Shown here one piece after another: positions 16,516 to 23,685 of a stretch of 64,000 bases of DNA (its first letter is position 1; each line of letters starts with the position of its first letter). The position numbers and the translations under genes are program-made. Source of the stretch: Phragmitibacter flavus (GTDB lineage: Bacteria; Verrucomicrobiota; Verrucomicrobiia; Verrucomicrobiales; Verrucomicrobiaceae); NCBI RefSeq assembly GCF_005780165.1, contig NZ_VAUV01000006.1, forward strand, positions 310,001 through 374,000. Direction: 5' to 3'. Under the pieces are notes generated by a model. That model made no database searches, was not told the origin of the DNA, and was given only the letters and a program-made list of their open reading frames with translations.

Positions 16516-16932
16516 TCAAGGATTTGCGACTTTCGTGCTTTGGTAGTTCACCAAACGACCGGTATCCAAAATACCAAGGTTCGTGGTGGTGGTGAAGCTG
16601 CCTTGGGCAGGAGTAGACGTGCCGCTGAAAAGCAAGCCAAGGATGTTGGTGTTCGTGGTTGATGCTGGACGGGCACCGCTGGTTCCTACCGAAGTCAGAC
16701 GCAAAACGGCGTTTTGCTCCAACAAGGTAATCGTCAAAGTCGAACCAATCAGGTTGATTGGAAGGACCAGATCACCGCGCACTTCGTTCATCTCCGATTT
16801 ATCAAGTTTCACCACTTGATGTTTGCTGGCGACATTCTTGAGAATCGCCGGCATGTTTTCTTCAGCCTTGGCAGCGGTGCCGCCAAAAGCGAGAGCAAGG
16901 ACTGCCATCAGAGTAAGAGATTTCGTTTTCAT
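16516..16932 (-). CDS. small secreted protein, candidate cargo of the C39/barrel pair
   Basis: 138 residues. Sec signal at about 1-23 (cleavage after AKA). Residues 43-54 read LDKSEMNEVRGD, which matches the double-glycine leader pattern L(-12), E(-8), M(-7), V(-4), G(-2), with Asp in place of the usual Gly, Ala or Ser at -1. The predicted mature part (about 84-86 residues) is rich in Thr, Ser, Asn, Leu and Gly with few charges, as expected of a fibre or surface subunit. It contains no Cys and no recognised family. It is first in a minus-strand set with the barrel and C39 genes and has its own promoter-like sequence and downstream terminator. Identity as export cargo or amyloid subunit is inference. 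Confidence 0.7.
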   Translation of the reverse strand: MKTKSLTLMAVLALAFGGTAAKAEENMPAILKNVASKHQVVKLDKSEMNEVRGDLVLPINLIGSTLTITLLEQNAVLRLTSVGTSGARPASTTNTNILGLLFSGTSTPAQGSFTTTTNLGILDTGRLVNYQSTKVANP

Positions 16933-17028
16933 AGTTTTTTTGGGTTGTATCAGGATTGTATCACTGCACCTCCAACACCCCCCGAACCACCGCGAGGCAG
17001 TCAGCCGAGTGCCAAAGCTTCCAACTGA

Positions 17029-17057
17029 CGATAAGCTTTACTTATTGAACAGGTCAA
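17029..17057 (-). promoter_or_regulatory. possible sigma70-type promoter for the small secreted protein gene
   Basis: In an AT-rich island on the minus strand, TTGACC and TTATCG are spaced by exactly 17 bases, about 95 bases upstream of the start at 16932. The -10 match is poor, so this is tentative. Confidence 0.3.
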
Positions 17058-17158
17058 TATAAATGAGAGCTACTTATACTATATTAGGGCAAATTTTTCT
17101 CTGAATGCCTTTGGCCCATCGTCCTCCTTGACTACTCCCGCCCGCCTCTCCGCCTGCA

Positions 17159-18268
17159 TCAGCTGATTTGATGCAGGGATAGCAAAGCCTCTTCCGCTGC
17201 CGCGCATATACCGGCTTCCGTGATCAATCCCGTCACCAGCCTTGCCGGGGTCACATCAAAGGCATAGTTCGCCGCCGCACTTTGCGCGGGAAAAAGCGTC
17301 ACCTCACCCACTTCGTTTGAGCTGGCCGACCATCCCTCCATCATGCGCACCTCCTCATCGCCGCGTTGCTCAATTGGAATGTCCCGAACTCCATCGCGCA
17401 AGTTCCAGTCAATCGTGCTCGAAGGCAGCGCCACATAAAACGGCACCCCATTGTCGCGCGCCGCCAGCGCTTTCAAATAGGTGCCGATCTTGTTCGCCAC
17501 ATCGCCCTGACACGATACCCGGTCCGCTCCCGTGATCACCATGTCCACCATCCCATGCTGCATCAAATGCCCGCCCGTGTTGTCGCAAATCACCGTGTGC
17601 GGCACCCCCTGTTGCGCCAGTTCCCACGCCGTCAAACGCGCGCCCTGATTCCGTGGCCGCGTCTCATCCACCCACACATGCACCGCAATCCCGGCCCGCT
17701 GCGCCGCATAAATCGGAGCCGTCGCACTGCCATGATCCACAAACGCCAGCCACCCTGCATTGCAATGGGTCAATAGGTTCACCACTCCCCCATTCTTCGC
17801 CCGCGACAGTTCCTCAATCACCTTCAATCCGTGTTCCCCAATCGCCTGACAAGCCGCCACGTCCTCTTCCGCAATCGCCAGCGCCGTCTCCAATGACACC
17901 CTCACCGCCACTTCTCGGTCCGCTACTTCCCCAATTGCCCGCAGCTGACGATCCACCGCATAAGCCAGATTCACCGCCGTCGGCCTTGTCCCCCTCAACC
18001 GATCCGCCCTCGACTTCAGCCCTCTTGCAAAATCTTCCTCCCCTGCCGCCTCCATCGCCGCCAGCCACATCCCAAATCCCGCCGTCGCCCCGATGCATCC
18101 CGCCCCGCGCACCCACATGTCTTTGATCGCAATTGCCACCTCCTCCACCGAGTTCAAATCCACTACCTCGAATTTCCACGGCAACAACCGCTGATCAATG
18201 ATCCTCACCCTCGCAGTTCCTTCCGTCACCGCCCACACCGTTTGAAAAGATTGTCCATCCACAAGCAT
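17159..18268 (-). CDS. mtnA: S-methyl-5-thioribose-1-phosphate isomerase
   Basis: 369 residues, full length for the family. Converts methylthioribose-1-phosphate to methylthioribulose-1-phosphate in the methionine salvage pathway, in the cytosol. Seen: the N-terminal DQRLLPWKFEVVDLNSVEEV region, MWVRGAGCIGATAGFG, LTHCNAGWLAF with the catalytic Cys, VWVDETRPRNQGARLTAWEL, the Asp-containing MVITGADRVSCQGDVANKIGT, and YVALPSSTIDW. The remainder of the pathway is not in this window. The adjacent upstream region on this strand is a pyrimidine-rich tandem repeat, so the promoter is not visible. The related regulatory eIF2B-type proteins lack this set of residues, so the call is firm. Confidence 0.93.
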   Translation of the reverse strand: MLVDGQSFQTVWAVTEGTARVRIIDQRLLPWKFEVVDLNSVEEVAIAIKDMWVRGAGCIGATAGFGMWLAAMEAAGEEDFARGLKSRADRLRGTRPTAVNLAYAVDRQLRAIGEVADREVAVRVSLETALAIAEEDVAACQAIGEHGLKVIEELSRAKNGGVVNLLTHCNAGWLAFVDHGSATAPIYAAQRAGIAVHVWVDETRPRNQGARLTAWELAQQGVPHTVICDNTGGHLMQHGMVDMVITGADRVSCQGDVANKIGTYLKALAARDNGVPFYVALPSSTIDWNLRDGVRDIPIEQRGDEEVRMMEGWSASSNEVGEVTLFPAQSAAANYAFDVTPARLVTGLITEAGICAAAEEALLSLHQIS

Positions 18269-18302
18269 TCCTCATTCTAGCCCTGCGTGTTCTTCGTGCA
18301 AT

Positions 18303-18432
18303 CCTCCTCCTGCTCTTACTCCTCCTCCTGCTCTTACTCCTCCTCCTGCTCTTACTCCTCCTCCTACTCCTCCTCCTACTCCTACTCCTACTCCTACTCC
18401 TACTCCTCCTCCTACTCCTACTCCTACTCCCC
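18303..18432 (+). repeat. pyrimidine-only tandem array (18-bp units, then 6-bp units)
   Basis: Three identical 18-bp units CCTCCTCCTGCTCTTACT at 18303-18356 pass into a run of CTCCTA/CTCCTC-type 6-bp units up to 18432. Apart from a few G and A bases the strand is all C and T for about 130 bp, with mirror symmetry in parts. It begins about 35 bp upstream of mtnA. Confidence 0.8.
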
Positions 18433-18488
18433 ACTCAAAAGCCCCATCACCCTCCGCGCCATCAAACTCCCAACGCATCCTTCCCACC

Positions 18489-18523
18489 ATCGTCCTCGTC
18501 CTCCTACTCGAACTCGTCCTCGA
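18489..18523 (-). repeat. purine-rich GAGGACGAG element, inverted copy
   Basis: Reverse-complement copy of the dispersed 35-bp element, with GAGTTCGAG in the middle as in the copy at 6168-6201. Confidence 0.65.
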
Positions 18524-18688
18524 AATCCACGTCATCATCAGCTCCCAGGCGGATCAATTCCATGGTGAATGGGCAACATGGAAGCTTCAGTCGCGCCTCG
18601 CGGGAAGTAGGAGGAAGAGTAAGAGTAGGAGGGGCCCCACCCGCTGTGATTCATTGGAAATGCTGCGTGTCGGCCTGTCTGCTATTTT

Positions 18689-18722
18689 CGAGGACGAGTA
18701 GGAGAACGAGGACGAGGACGAC
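18689..18722 (+). repeat. purine-rich GAGGACGAG element
   Basis: Direct copy of the dispersed 35-bp element (CGAGGACGAGTAGGAGAACG and continuing). It does not lie in a coding frame. Confidence 0.7.
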
Positions 18723-18743
18723 CATGATTTTTCCCGAGCATCC

Positions 18744-18771
18744 CCCTTGACCCTGAACCCTCCTCACCTGA
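18744..18771 (+). repeat. heptad tandem repeat (CCCTTGA type)
   Basis: Four 7-bp units beginning CCCTTGA-CCCTGAA. Related to the array upstream of the CvfB-like gene at 23648. Confidence 0.5.
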
Positions 18772-18787
18772 GCATTTCACTCTCCCC

Positions 18788-18822
18788 CCTTTAGCCCTTA
18801 TTCTTTAGCCTTTAGCCTTTCC
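18788..18822 (+). repeat. heptad tandem repeat abutting a start codon (CCTTTAG type)
   Basis: Five 7-bp units starting CCTTTAG-CCCTTAT, ending two bases before the GTG start of the AEC transporter. Closely similar arrays lie at 39008-39042, 43224-43258 and 33637-33678. Confidence 0.7.
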
Positions 18823-18824
18823 CA

Positions 18825-19760
18825 GTGTCCCTCCTCACCATCCTCACTGCCACCCTCCCCATCTACTTGATGATGATCGCCGGTGGTGTTGCGCGAAAAC
18901 TGCGCTGGATGCCCAAGGAAACCGACACCGGCGTCATGCACCTCACCGTGCGACTCCTCTTCCCCTGCCTCATCATTGAGCGCATCGTCGGCAACAGTGC
19001 CCTCGCCAACCCCTCGCAAGTCCTCCTCGCGGCCGTCCTCGGCTTTTCCATCGCCGCCCTCGCGGTTCTCGTCAGCTACCTCATCGCCCGCCTCCTCGGC
19101 ATGAAATCCGGTGCCGGAGCGCGCACGTTCGGACTCGCCACCGGTTTCCAAAACTACGGCTTCGTCGCCATCCCCGTCACCCAGGCCCTGTTCGGTCCCG
19201 ACCTCATCGGCGTCCTCTTCACCTTCAGCGTCGGCGTCGAATTTGCCATGTGGACCGTTGGCGTCGGTCTCCTCACCGGCTTCAGCAACGCCCCTTGGCG
19301 CCAAGCCGTCAACGCCCCCGTCATCAGCACCCTCGTCGCCCTTGCCCTCCACTACGGTGGCGCCGGACCCTACATTCCCGAAGCCATCCACACCTTTCTC
19401 GCCACCCTCGGTGCCTGCGCCATTCCGCTCTCCCTTTTGCTCATCGGCGGCAGCATTGCCGACCTCATCGGCACCGAACCCATCCGCTGGAACGTCGCCA
19501 TCACCTCCGCCCTCATGCGGCAAATCCTGCTGCCCATCATGATGCTTGCCATTGCCGCTGCCATGCCGATCAGCCACGAACTCAAACAAGTCCTCTGCGT
19601 CCAGGCCGCCATGCCCGCCGCCGTCTTCACCATCGTCATCTCCCGACACTACGGCGGACACGCCCCCACCGCCGTCCTCGTTGTGCTCGCCACCTCCTTC
19701 GTCAGCCTCTTCACCATCCCCGTCGCCATCCGCTTCGGCATGCGTTTCCTCGGCTTGTAA
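18825..19760 (+). CDS. AEC (auxin efflux carrier) family transporter
   Basis: 311 residues from a GTG start placed directly after the heptad array; no in-frame ATG precedes the first membrane segment, and the next ATG falls inside it. About ten hydrophobic segments in two halves with the AEC style: LPIYLMMIAGGVARKLRWMP at the N-terminus, GLATGFQNYGFVAIPVTQAL in the middle of the first half, and CAIPLSLLLIGGSIADL and VQAAMPAAVFTIVISRHYGG in the second. Family members carry organic acids such as malate or malonate, or other metabolites; substrate unknown here. It stands alone, 38 bp before an SGNH hydrolase gene. Confidence 0.88.
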   Translation: MSLLTILTATLPIYLMMIAGGVARKLRWMPKETDTGVMHLTVRLLFPCLIIERIVGNSALANPSQVLLAAVLGFSIAALAVLVSYLIARLLGMKSGAGARTFGLATGFQNYGFVAIPVTQALFGPDLIGVLFTFSVGVEFAMWTVGVGLLTGFSNAPWRQAVNAPVISTLVALALHYGGAGPYIPEAIHTFLATLGACAIPLSLLLIGGSIADLIGTEPIRWNVAITSALMRQILLPIMMLAIAAAMPISHELKQVLCVQAAMPAAVFTIVISRHYGGHAPTAVLVVLATSFVSLFTIPVAIRFGMRFLGL

Positions 19761-19798
19761 GAAACAAAATCGCAAAAGACCCTTAAGCTCTCACGTTC

Positions 19799-20950
19799 AT
19801 GCCAACCATCATCATGCACACCACCCGACGCCTCCTCGCCATCCTCGCCCTGGGCCTGCTTCCCCACCTCGCCACCGCCGAGACCCAACCCACCGAAGCA
19901 CCTCCCGCCCCAGCCCCAACCACTTCTGCCAAAACCTTCGGTGCCACCCTCAACCTCAAGCACGGCGACCGCTTCATCTTCATCGGCGACTCCATCACCC
20001 ACCAGTGCCTCTACACCCAATACGTCGAAAACTTTTTCTACATCAATCGTCCCGAACTCGGCATTCAGTTCCGCAATGCCGGCATCAGCGGCGACCGCGC
20101 CCTGGACGTCCTCAATCGCTTCGATGAAGACATCGCCGCCTTCAAACCCACCATCGCCACCATCCTCCTCGGCATGAACGACGGCAGCTACAAGGACTTC
20201 GACCGCGCCGTCTTCGACACCTACACCAAAGGCATGACCGAACTCCTCGACAAACTCGACGCCATTAACTGCCGCGTCGTCATCATGAGCCCCACCATGT
20301 TCGACCACCAATCTTGGGACATCACCATCAAACAAAAACCCGATTACGCCAAAGGCCGGATCGTCACTGGATACAACGCCGTGCTCGGCTACTACGGAAA
20401 ATGGCTCCAGCAAACCGCCCTCGACCGCGGCTACGGTTTCGTCGACCTGTTCGGCCCCCTCAACGACATCACCGTCCACCAACGCAAAACCGATCCCGCC
20501 TACACCCTCGTTGCCGACGCCATCCATCCCGGCTCCCACGGTCAATATGTCATGGCCAAATCCCTCGTCGAACAAACCGGCGAAGCTCCCCTCAGCATCG
20601 ACACCGAACCCTCCCAAGCCATCCACATCGGCAAAGTTCCCGTTCGCAACCTCAACGGACAACCCGCCCCCGACAGCACCGCCGCCAAAATCATCGCCCT
20701 CAACCAAAAGCGCAATCAGGAAGCCGTGAACCCTCTCCGTGGACTCTGGGGAAAACAAAAAGGCATGCTCAACACAAAAAACACCAACCCCGCCGCCTAC
20801 GCCACCTGGCGCACCGAATTTGAAGCCAAACGCGCCGAACTCGACGCCAAAGCCGCCCAATTCGAAGTAGAAATCCACGCCCTCTCCAAAACCATCCCCT
20901 TCAAAGCCGAACCCAAACCCCAGCCAGTCCAGCAAAAGAAAGCCGCCTAG
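19799..20950 (+). CDS. secreted SGNH/GDSL-family hydrolase
   Basis: 383 residues with a signal peptide (an alternative start is Met6 at 19814) and a Pro-rich spacer to about residue 45. SGNH blocks: FIGDSITHQ with the nucleophilic Ser65, the Gly block NAGISGDRALDVLNRF, LLGMNDGSYKDF (GxND) and DAIHPGSHGQYVMA with the catalytic Asp and His. This fits an esterase or lipase-like enzyme acting outside the cytoplasm on acetylated sugars or esters. A C-terminal extension (about 260-383) is charged and helical, with no recognised domain. The gene may be co-transcribed with the AEC transporter, 38 bp upstream. Confidence 0.88.
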   Translation: MPTIIMHTTRRLLAILALGLLPHLATAETQPTEAPPAPAPTTSAKTFGATLNLKHGDRFIFIGDSITHQCLYTQYVENFFYINRPELGIQFRNAGISGDRALDVLNRFDEDIAAFKPTIATILLGMNDGSYKDFDRAVFDTYTKGMTELLDKLDAINCRVVIMSPTMFDHQSWDITIKQKPDYAKGRIVTGYNAVLGYYGKWLQQTALDRGYGFVDLFGPLNDITVHQRKTDPAYTLVADAIHPGSHGQYVMAKSLVEQTGEAPLSIDTEPSQAIHIGKVPVRNLNGQPAPDSTAAKIIALNQKRNQEAVNPLRGLWGKQKGMLNTKNTNPAAYATWRTEFEAKRAELDAKAAQFEVEIHALSKTIPFKAEPKPQPVQQKKAA

Positions 20951-20959
20951 ATGGAGGAG

Positions 20960-20979
20960 GAGGGACATTCCTGTCCCTC
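20960..20979. repeat. palindrome downstream of the SGNH hydrolase gene
   Basis: Perfect 8-bp inverted repeat, GAGGGACA/TGTCCCTC with a 4-base loop, 10 bases after the stop. It could act as a terminator without a T-run or be a REP-like unit. Confidence 0.5.
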
Positions 20980-21017
20980 ATAAACCCCCGCCGCCCACCC
21001 GCCCCACCCCACGAAAA

Positions 21018-21066
21018 CCCCAAAATTCCCGTTTCTAATTGTCCCTTCTTCATTTCTAATTCCCCC
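21018..21066 (+). repeat. heptad tandem repeat abutting a start codon (TTTCTAA type)
   Basis: Seven 7-bp units in register; TTTCTAA occurs twice, and the last unit ends exactly at the ATG of the prephenate dehydratase gene at 21067. Confidence 0.6.
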
Positions 21067-21906
21067 ATGCCCCACCGCATCGCCTGTCTCGGCCCCGAAG
21101 GCAGCTTCTCCCACCTCATTGCCACCAAACGTTTCCCCGACACCCAGCCCACCCTGCTGGCCAGTGTCGAGGACGTCTTCACCTGGCTCGCCGACCAACC
21201 TGAATCCGACGCCCAAGCCCAAGGCATTGTCCCCATCGAAAACTCCTCCGGTGGCATCATCCTCGCCACCATCGACCGCCTGATGGACCCACGCTGCCCC
21301 TTCCACGTCCAGGAAGAACTCACCCTCGACGTCAAACTCGCCCTGCTCGGCCGCCCCGACCAGACCATCGAAGTCATCTACTCCCACTACATGCCCTTCT
21401 TCCACTGCGACGACTGGCTTAAACAAAACCATCCCCACGCCCGCCGCGTCCCCGTCGCCAGCACGTCCCACGCCGCCGAACGCGCCGCCAGGGAACCCAA
21501 CGCCGCCGCCATCGGCAGCCGTGAAAACGCCGAGCGCCACAACCTCGCGCTGCTGCAGTATCCGATCGAAGAAAACATCATCAACATCACCCAGTTCTTC
21601 CTCATCGGCCACCAGCCCGCCCAACCCTCCACCGACAACAACCGCACCGCCCTCGTGGTTGAACTTCCCGACAAACCCGGTATTCTCTGCTCCTTCCTGA
21701 CCCCCTTCTCCGAAGCCGCCGTCAGCCTCAAACGCATCGAATCCCGCCCCGTGCGCGGCCAACCCAACACTTATCGTTTTTACATCGAAATCGAAGGCTC
21801 CCCCGCCCATCCCGCCGTCGCCACCGCCCTCGAAAGGGCAAACACCATCGCCTCCCGCATCCATCAACTCGGCTCCTATCCCACCGGCATCCGCTTCGAA
21901 TCCTAA
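21067..21906 (+). CDS. pheA: prephenate dehydratase with ACT domain (monofunctional)
   Basis: 279 residues. Should convert prephenate to phenylpyruvate in phenylalanine synthesis. Seen: N-terminal RIACLGPEGSFSHLIA, VPIENSSGGIILATID, the second half with ASTSHAAERAA and AAIGSRENAE, then an ACT domain (about 190-279) with the ESRP effector motif (KRIESRPVRG). No chorismate mutase domain precedes it. The motif corresponding to TRF reads TQF (NITQFFLIG), keeping the catalytic Thr but not the Arg. A second, chorismate mutase-containing copy lies at 43262-44356. The gene begins exactly after a heptad repeat and lacks a Shine-Dalgarno sequence. Dehydratase activity is probable but not certain given the altered motif. 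Confidence 0.85.
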   Translation: MPHRIACLGPEGSFSHLIATKRFPDTQPTLLASVEDVFTWLADQPESDAQAQGIVPIENSSGGIILATIDRLMDPRCPFHVQEELTLDVKLALLGRPDQTIEVIYSHYMPFFHCDDWLKQNHPHARRVPVASTSHAAERAAREPNAAAIGSRENAERHNLALLQYPIEENIINITQFFLIGHQPAQPSTDNNRTALVVELPDKPGILCSFLTPFSEAAVSLKRIESRPVRGQPNTYRFYIEIEGSPAHPAVATALERANTIASRIHQLGSYPTGIRFES

Positions 21907-21937
21907 TCTCCAATCTCAGATCCCAGATCAAATTCCC
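21905..21937 (+). repeat. heptad tandem repeat abutting a start codon (AATCTCA type)
   Basis: Four 7-bp units, starting within the stop codon of the dehydratase gene (AATCTCC-AATCTCA) and ending five bases before the ATG of the lipoprotein gene. Same unit as at 250-270. Confidence 0.6.
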
Positions 21938-22432
21938 ATGTCCCGCCCGCTTCTCCTCCTGCTCGCCGTCGTCCTCACCCTTCTCCCCGCCTGCTCCACG
22001 ACCGATCCCATGCTCGCGGTCCAGCTCGAAGCCCGTCGTGCCGCCATTGCCTCCGAGCCCCGCGGCGACTGGTTCATCGGTCGTCGTTACCACATTCCCC
22101 GCACCCAGTTCTGGGGTTACCTCCGTCGTCCCGGTCAGTCCTGGGATGAATCCCGGCTCGTGATCTTCAACGAACACCAGGCCATCCAGCCCGACCGCCT
22201 CCCCGAAGAACCCGCTGCCGGCAATGCCTACGGTTACGATCACAACTACGAATACCGCATCTTCGGTTACTTCACCGGCGACACCGTCTACGATCCCAAC
22301 AGCGACATCTTCGTTCCCGAATTCAAACTTGCCAGCTACCAGCTCATCACCCCCACCCCCGGCTGGCTCTTCAAACCCAACGAACGTTTCGACGGCCGCC
22401 GCCTCCTGCGCAACGAGCCCAACATCAGGTAA
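21938..22432 (+). CDS. small lipoprotein, unknown function
   Basis: 164 residues with a lipoprotein signal (LLAVVLTLLPACS, lipid Cys at about residue 19). The mature part is rich in Tyr, Phe, Arg and Pro, with GRRYHIPRTQFWGYLRRPG and YGYDHNYEYRIFGYFTGDTV, and looks like a compact beta-rich domain. No family recognised. It follows the prephenate dehydratase gene by 31 bp, so the two may be co-transcribed, but the functions do not connect. It is convergent with the next gene. Confidence 0.7.
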   Translation: MSRPLLLLLAVVLTLLPACSTTDPMLAVQLEARRAAIASEPRGDWFIGRRYHIPRTQFWGYLRRPGQSWDESRLVIFNEHQAIQPDRLPEEPAAGNAYGYDHNYEYRIFGYFTGDTVYDPNSDIFVPEFKLASYQLITPTPGWLFKPNERFDGRRLLRNEPNIR

Positions 22433-22441
22433 AGAAAGAAA

Positions 22442-22502
22442 GTAGAAGGCTCGTCCCGGGCCTTTCATTTCCCCAATGCAAGGGCCGGGACGGCCCTTCT
22501 AC
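22442..22502. terminator. long imperfect palindrome between convergent genes
   Basis: Arms of 21 bases (GTAGAAGG...CCC and the near-complement) around about 20 bases lie between the ends of two convergent genes, and could end transcription from both sides. The left arm recurs at 30868-30895, so it is also a dispersed repeat. Confidence 0.6.
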
Positions 22503-22503
22503 T

Positions 22504-23160
22504 TTATCTTCTCCTTCGCATCCACCAAAACGCCGCTCCATAAAGCAGCACCGGTAACCCCGCGCTCAATCCCAGCGCCAGACCCGGCTCCACCACCCCG
22601 AGCGCCCCAATTGCCGCAAAAGCAAATCCCAGCGGCACACTCCCCGTCACGACCGCCAGCAAAAAACGCCACCAAGGCATCCGCGCCAATCCGGCCAGAC
22701 ACGCCACCGCCTCCGGCAAGACCGGCATCCATCGCGACAACGCCACCAGCCACCCGGCACTCTCCTTCTTAAAAAAGACTTCGCCCCGGCGCAACCCCTC
22801 CTCGCCCGCCAGCCATCGTGCCGCCCCGTGTCCCCACCATCGGCACACCCCATACGCCAGCATCCCGCTCAACACCGATCCGACGACGCTCACCACTCCG
22901 CCCCAAAACCACCCATAAACCAATCCCAAAGCCGACATCACCACCGTCCCTGGAATCGGCAGCACCAGATCCGCCATCAACAACAGCATTCCCCCCGCCC
23001 ACGCCCACGAACCCAGCCCCTCCAGCCACACCTTAACCCCCATCAAATCAAAGAAGCCTTCAAACCATCCCCCCCAAATGACAAAAGGACCAATGATCAG
23101 CGCCAGCAAAACGCCGACCAGCACCCACCAACGAGAATGCGAATCTGATCGTGCCGTCAT
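22504..23160 (-). CDS. VTT/DedA-like membrane protein (TVP38/TMEM64 type)
   Basis: 218 residues with about five hydrophobic segments. Seen: LPIPGTVVMSALGLVYGWFWG followed by VVSVVGSVLSGMLAYGVCRW, the VTT-domain glycine-rich pattern, then VALSRWMPVLPEAVACLAGL, typical of the re-entrant second half. Family members are inner-membrane proteins linked to undecaprenyl-phosphate or phospholipid flipping and to membrane-potential homeostasis. The exact role here is unknown. Start at 23160 gives a soluble 10-residue N-terminus, then a hydrophobic segment. Divergent from the small membrane protein gene with about 50 bp between. Confidence 0.8.
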   Translation of the reverse strand: MTARSDSHSRWWVLVGVLLALIIGPFVIWGGWFEGFFDLMGVKVWLEGLGSWAWAGGMLLLMADLVLPIPGTVVMSALGLVYGWFWGGVVSVVGSVLSGMLAYGVCRWWGHGAARWLAGEEGLRRGEVFFKKESAGWLVALSRWMPVLPEAVACLAGLARMPWWRFLLAVVTGSVPLGFAFAAIGALGVVEPGLALGLSAGLPVLLYGAAFWWMRRRR

Positions 23161-23213
23161 TTAAAGAATAGTTTCGCGCGTTAAAGCTCGATTTGTTACA
23201 CTTCATCATCGCG

Positions 23214-23435
23214 ATGAATCCCAAAATCAAACGCTTCCAACAAATCCTCCTCGCCGCCTGCCTGCTAGGCATCCTGGCGGGAGTTATCATGGTGGTTCTC
23301 AAAGAAAAACACTCGTTTGGCGACACCGGATATTTCATCGTTCTCTACTCAGGAGGCCTCGCCACCCTGCCCCTCTTCTACTTTGCCTCCCAAGTCGCCT
23401 TCCAATCTGACGACGACGACGACGATAAAAAATAA
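23214..23435 (+). CDS. small two-segment membrane protein with acidic tail
   Basis: 73 residues from the ATG at 23214 (the frame could start at 23193). Two hydrophobic segments (LLAACLLGILAGVIMVV and YFIVLYSGGLATLPLFYFA), joined by a short loop with HSFGD, and an Asp-run tail (SDDDDDDKK). No family recognised. The divergent VTT gene shares its upstream region. Small size makes it uncertain, but the amphipathic pattern and basic start argue for a real protein. Confidence 0.6.
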   Translation: MNPKIKRFQQILLAACLLGILAGVIMVVLKEKHSFGDTGYFIVLYSGGLATLPLFYFASQVAFQSDDDDDDKK

Positions 23436-23467
23436 CCCATCAGGCCTCAAAAGCACATTTTCCCTTT

Positions 23468-23548
23468 GTCCCATCGGGACAATTCATACCAGCCCGGCAC
23501 GAGGTGCCGGGTTCCTGTCAGCAGATGACCCGCGTCCTGCAAGGACGC
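23468..23548. repeat. cluster of three palindromes
   Basis: Three short palindromes in 80 bp: GTCCC/GGGAC at 23468-23480, CCCGGCAC/GTGCCGGG at 23493-23511 and GCGTCCT/AGGACGC at 23532-23548. They follow the small membrane protein gene and resemble mobile palindromic repeat units. Confidence 0.6.
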
Positions 23549-23591
23549 CTCATGCGGATGGCGCTTGCCCTAATTCATACATCCGACCAAA

Positions 23592-23627
23592 TCGAGGACG
23601 AGTAGGAGTAGGAGAACGAGGACGATT
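23592..23627 (+). repeat. purine-rich GAGGACGAG element
   Basis: Direct copy of the dispersed 35-bp element with an added GTAGGA unit. Not in a coding frame. Confidence 0.7.
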
Positions 23628-23647
23628 GATTCGCGGTGCTCATCTTC

Positions 23648-23682
23648 CCCTTGACCCTTCACCCTGAACCCCTGACCCTCTC
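23648..23682 (+). repeat. heptad tandem repeat close to a start codon (CCCTTGA type)
   Basis: Five 7-bp units in register, starting CCCTTGA-CCCTTCA, ending three bases before the ATG of the CvfB-like gene. Confidence 0.65.
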
Positions 23683-23685
23683 CGC

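Larger units (their letters stand above)
18269..18824. other. 556-bp non-coding spacer rich in simple repeats
   Basis: Between mtnA and the AEC transporter, whose promoters diverge from it. It holds a pyrimidine-rich tandem array (18303-18432), two copies of the purine-rich 35-bp element in opposite orientation (18489-18523 and 18689-18722) and two runs of heptad repeats (18744-18771 and 18788-18822). Open frames here are low-complexity translations of the repeats. I see no credible gene. Confidence 0.6.

Noticed and set aside
18303-18356. Three 18-bp direct repeats as a possible CRISPR array
   Set aside because: Units are adjacent without spacers, low-complexity, and grade into 6-bp slippage repeats; no cas genes nearby.
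18195-18434. Ser/Arg-repeat protein on the minus strand, resembling SR proteins
   Set aside because: It is the translation of the pyrimidine-rich tandem array and has no coding character.
18562-18750. 62-residue frame in the spacer before the AEC gene
   Set aside because: Its C-terminus is encoded by the purine-rich repeat, there is no upstream site, and no family can be seen.
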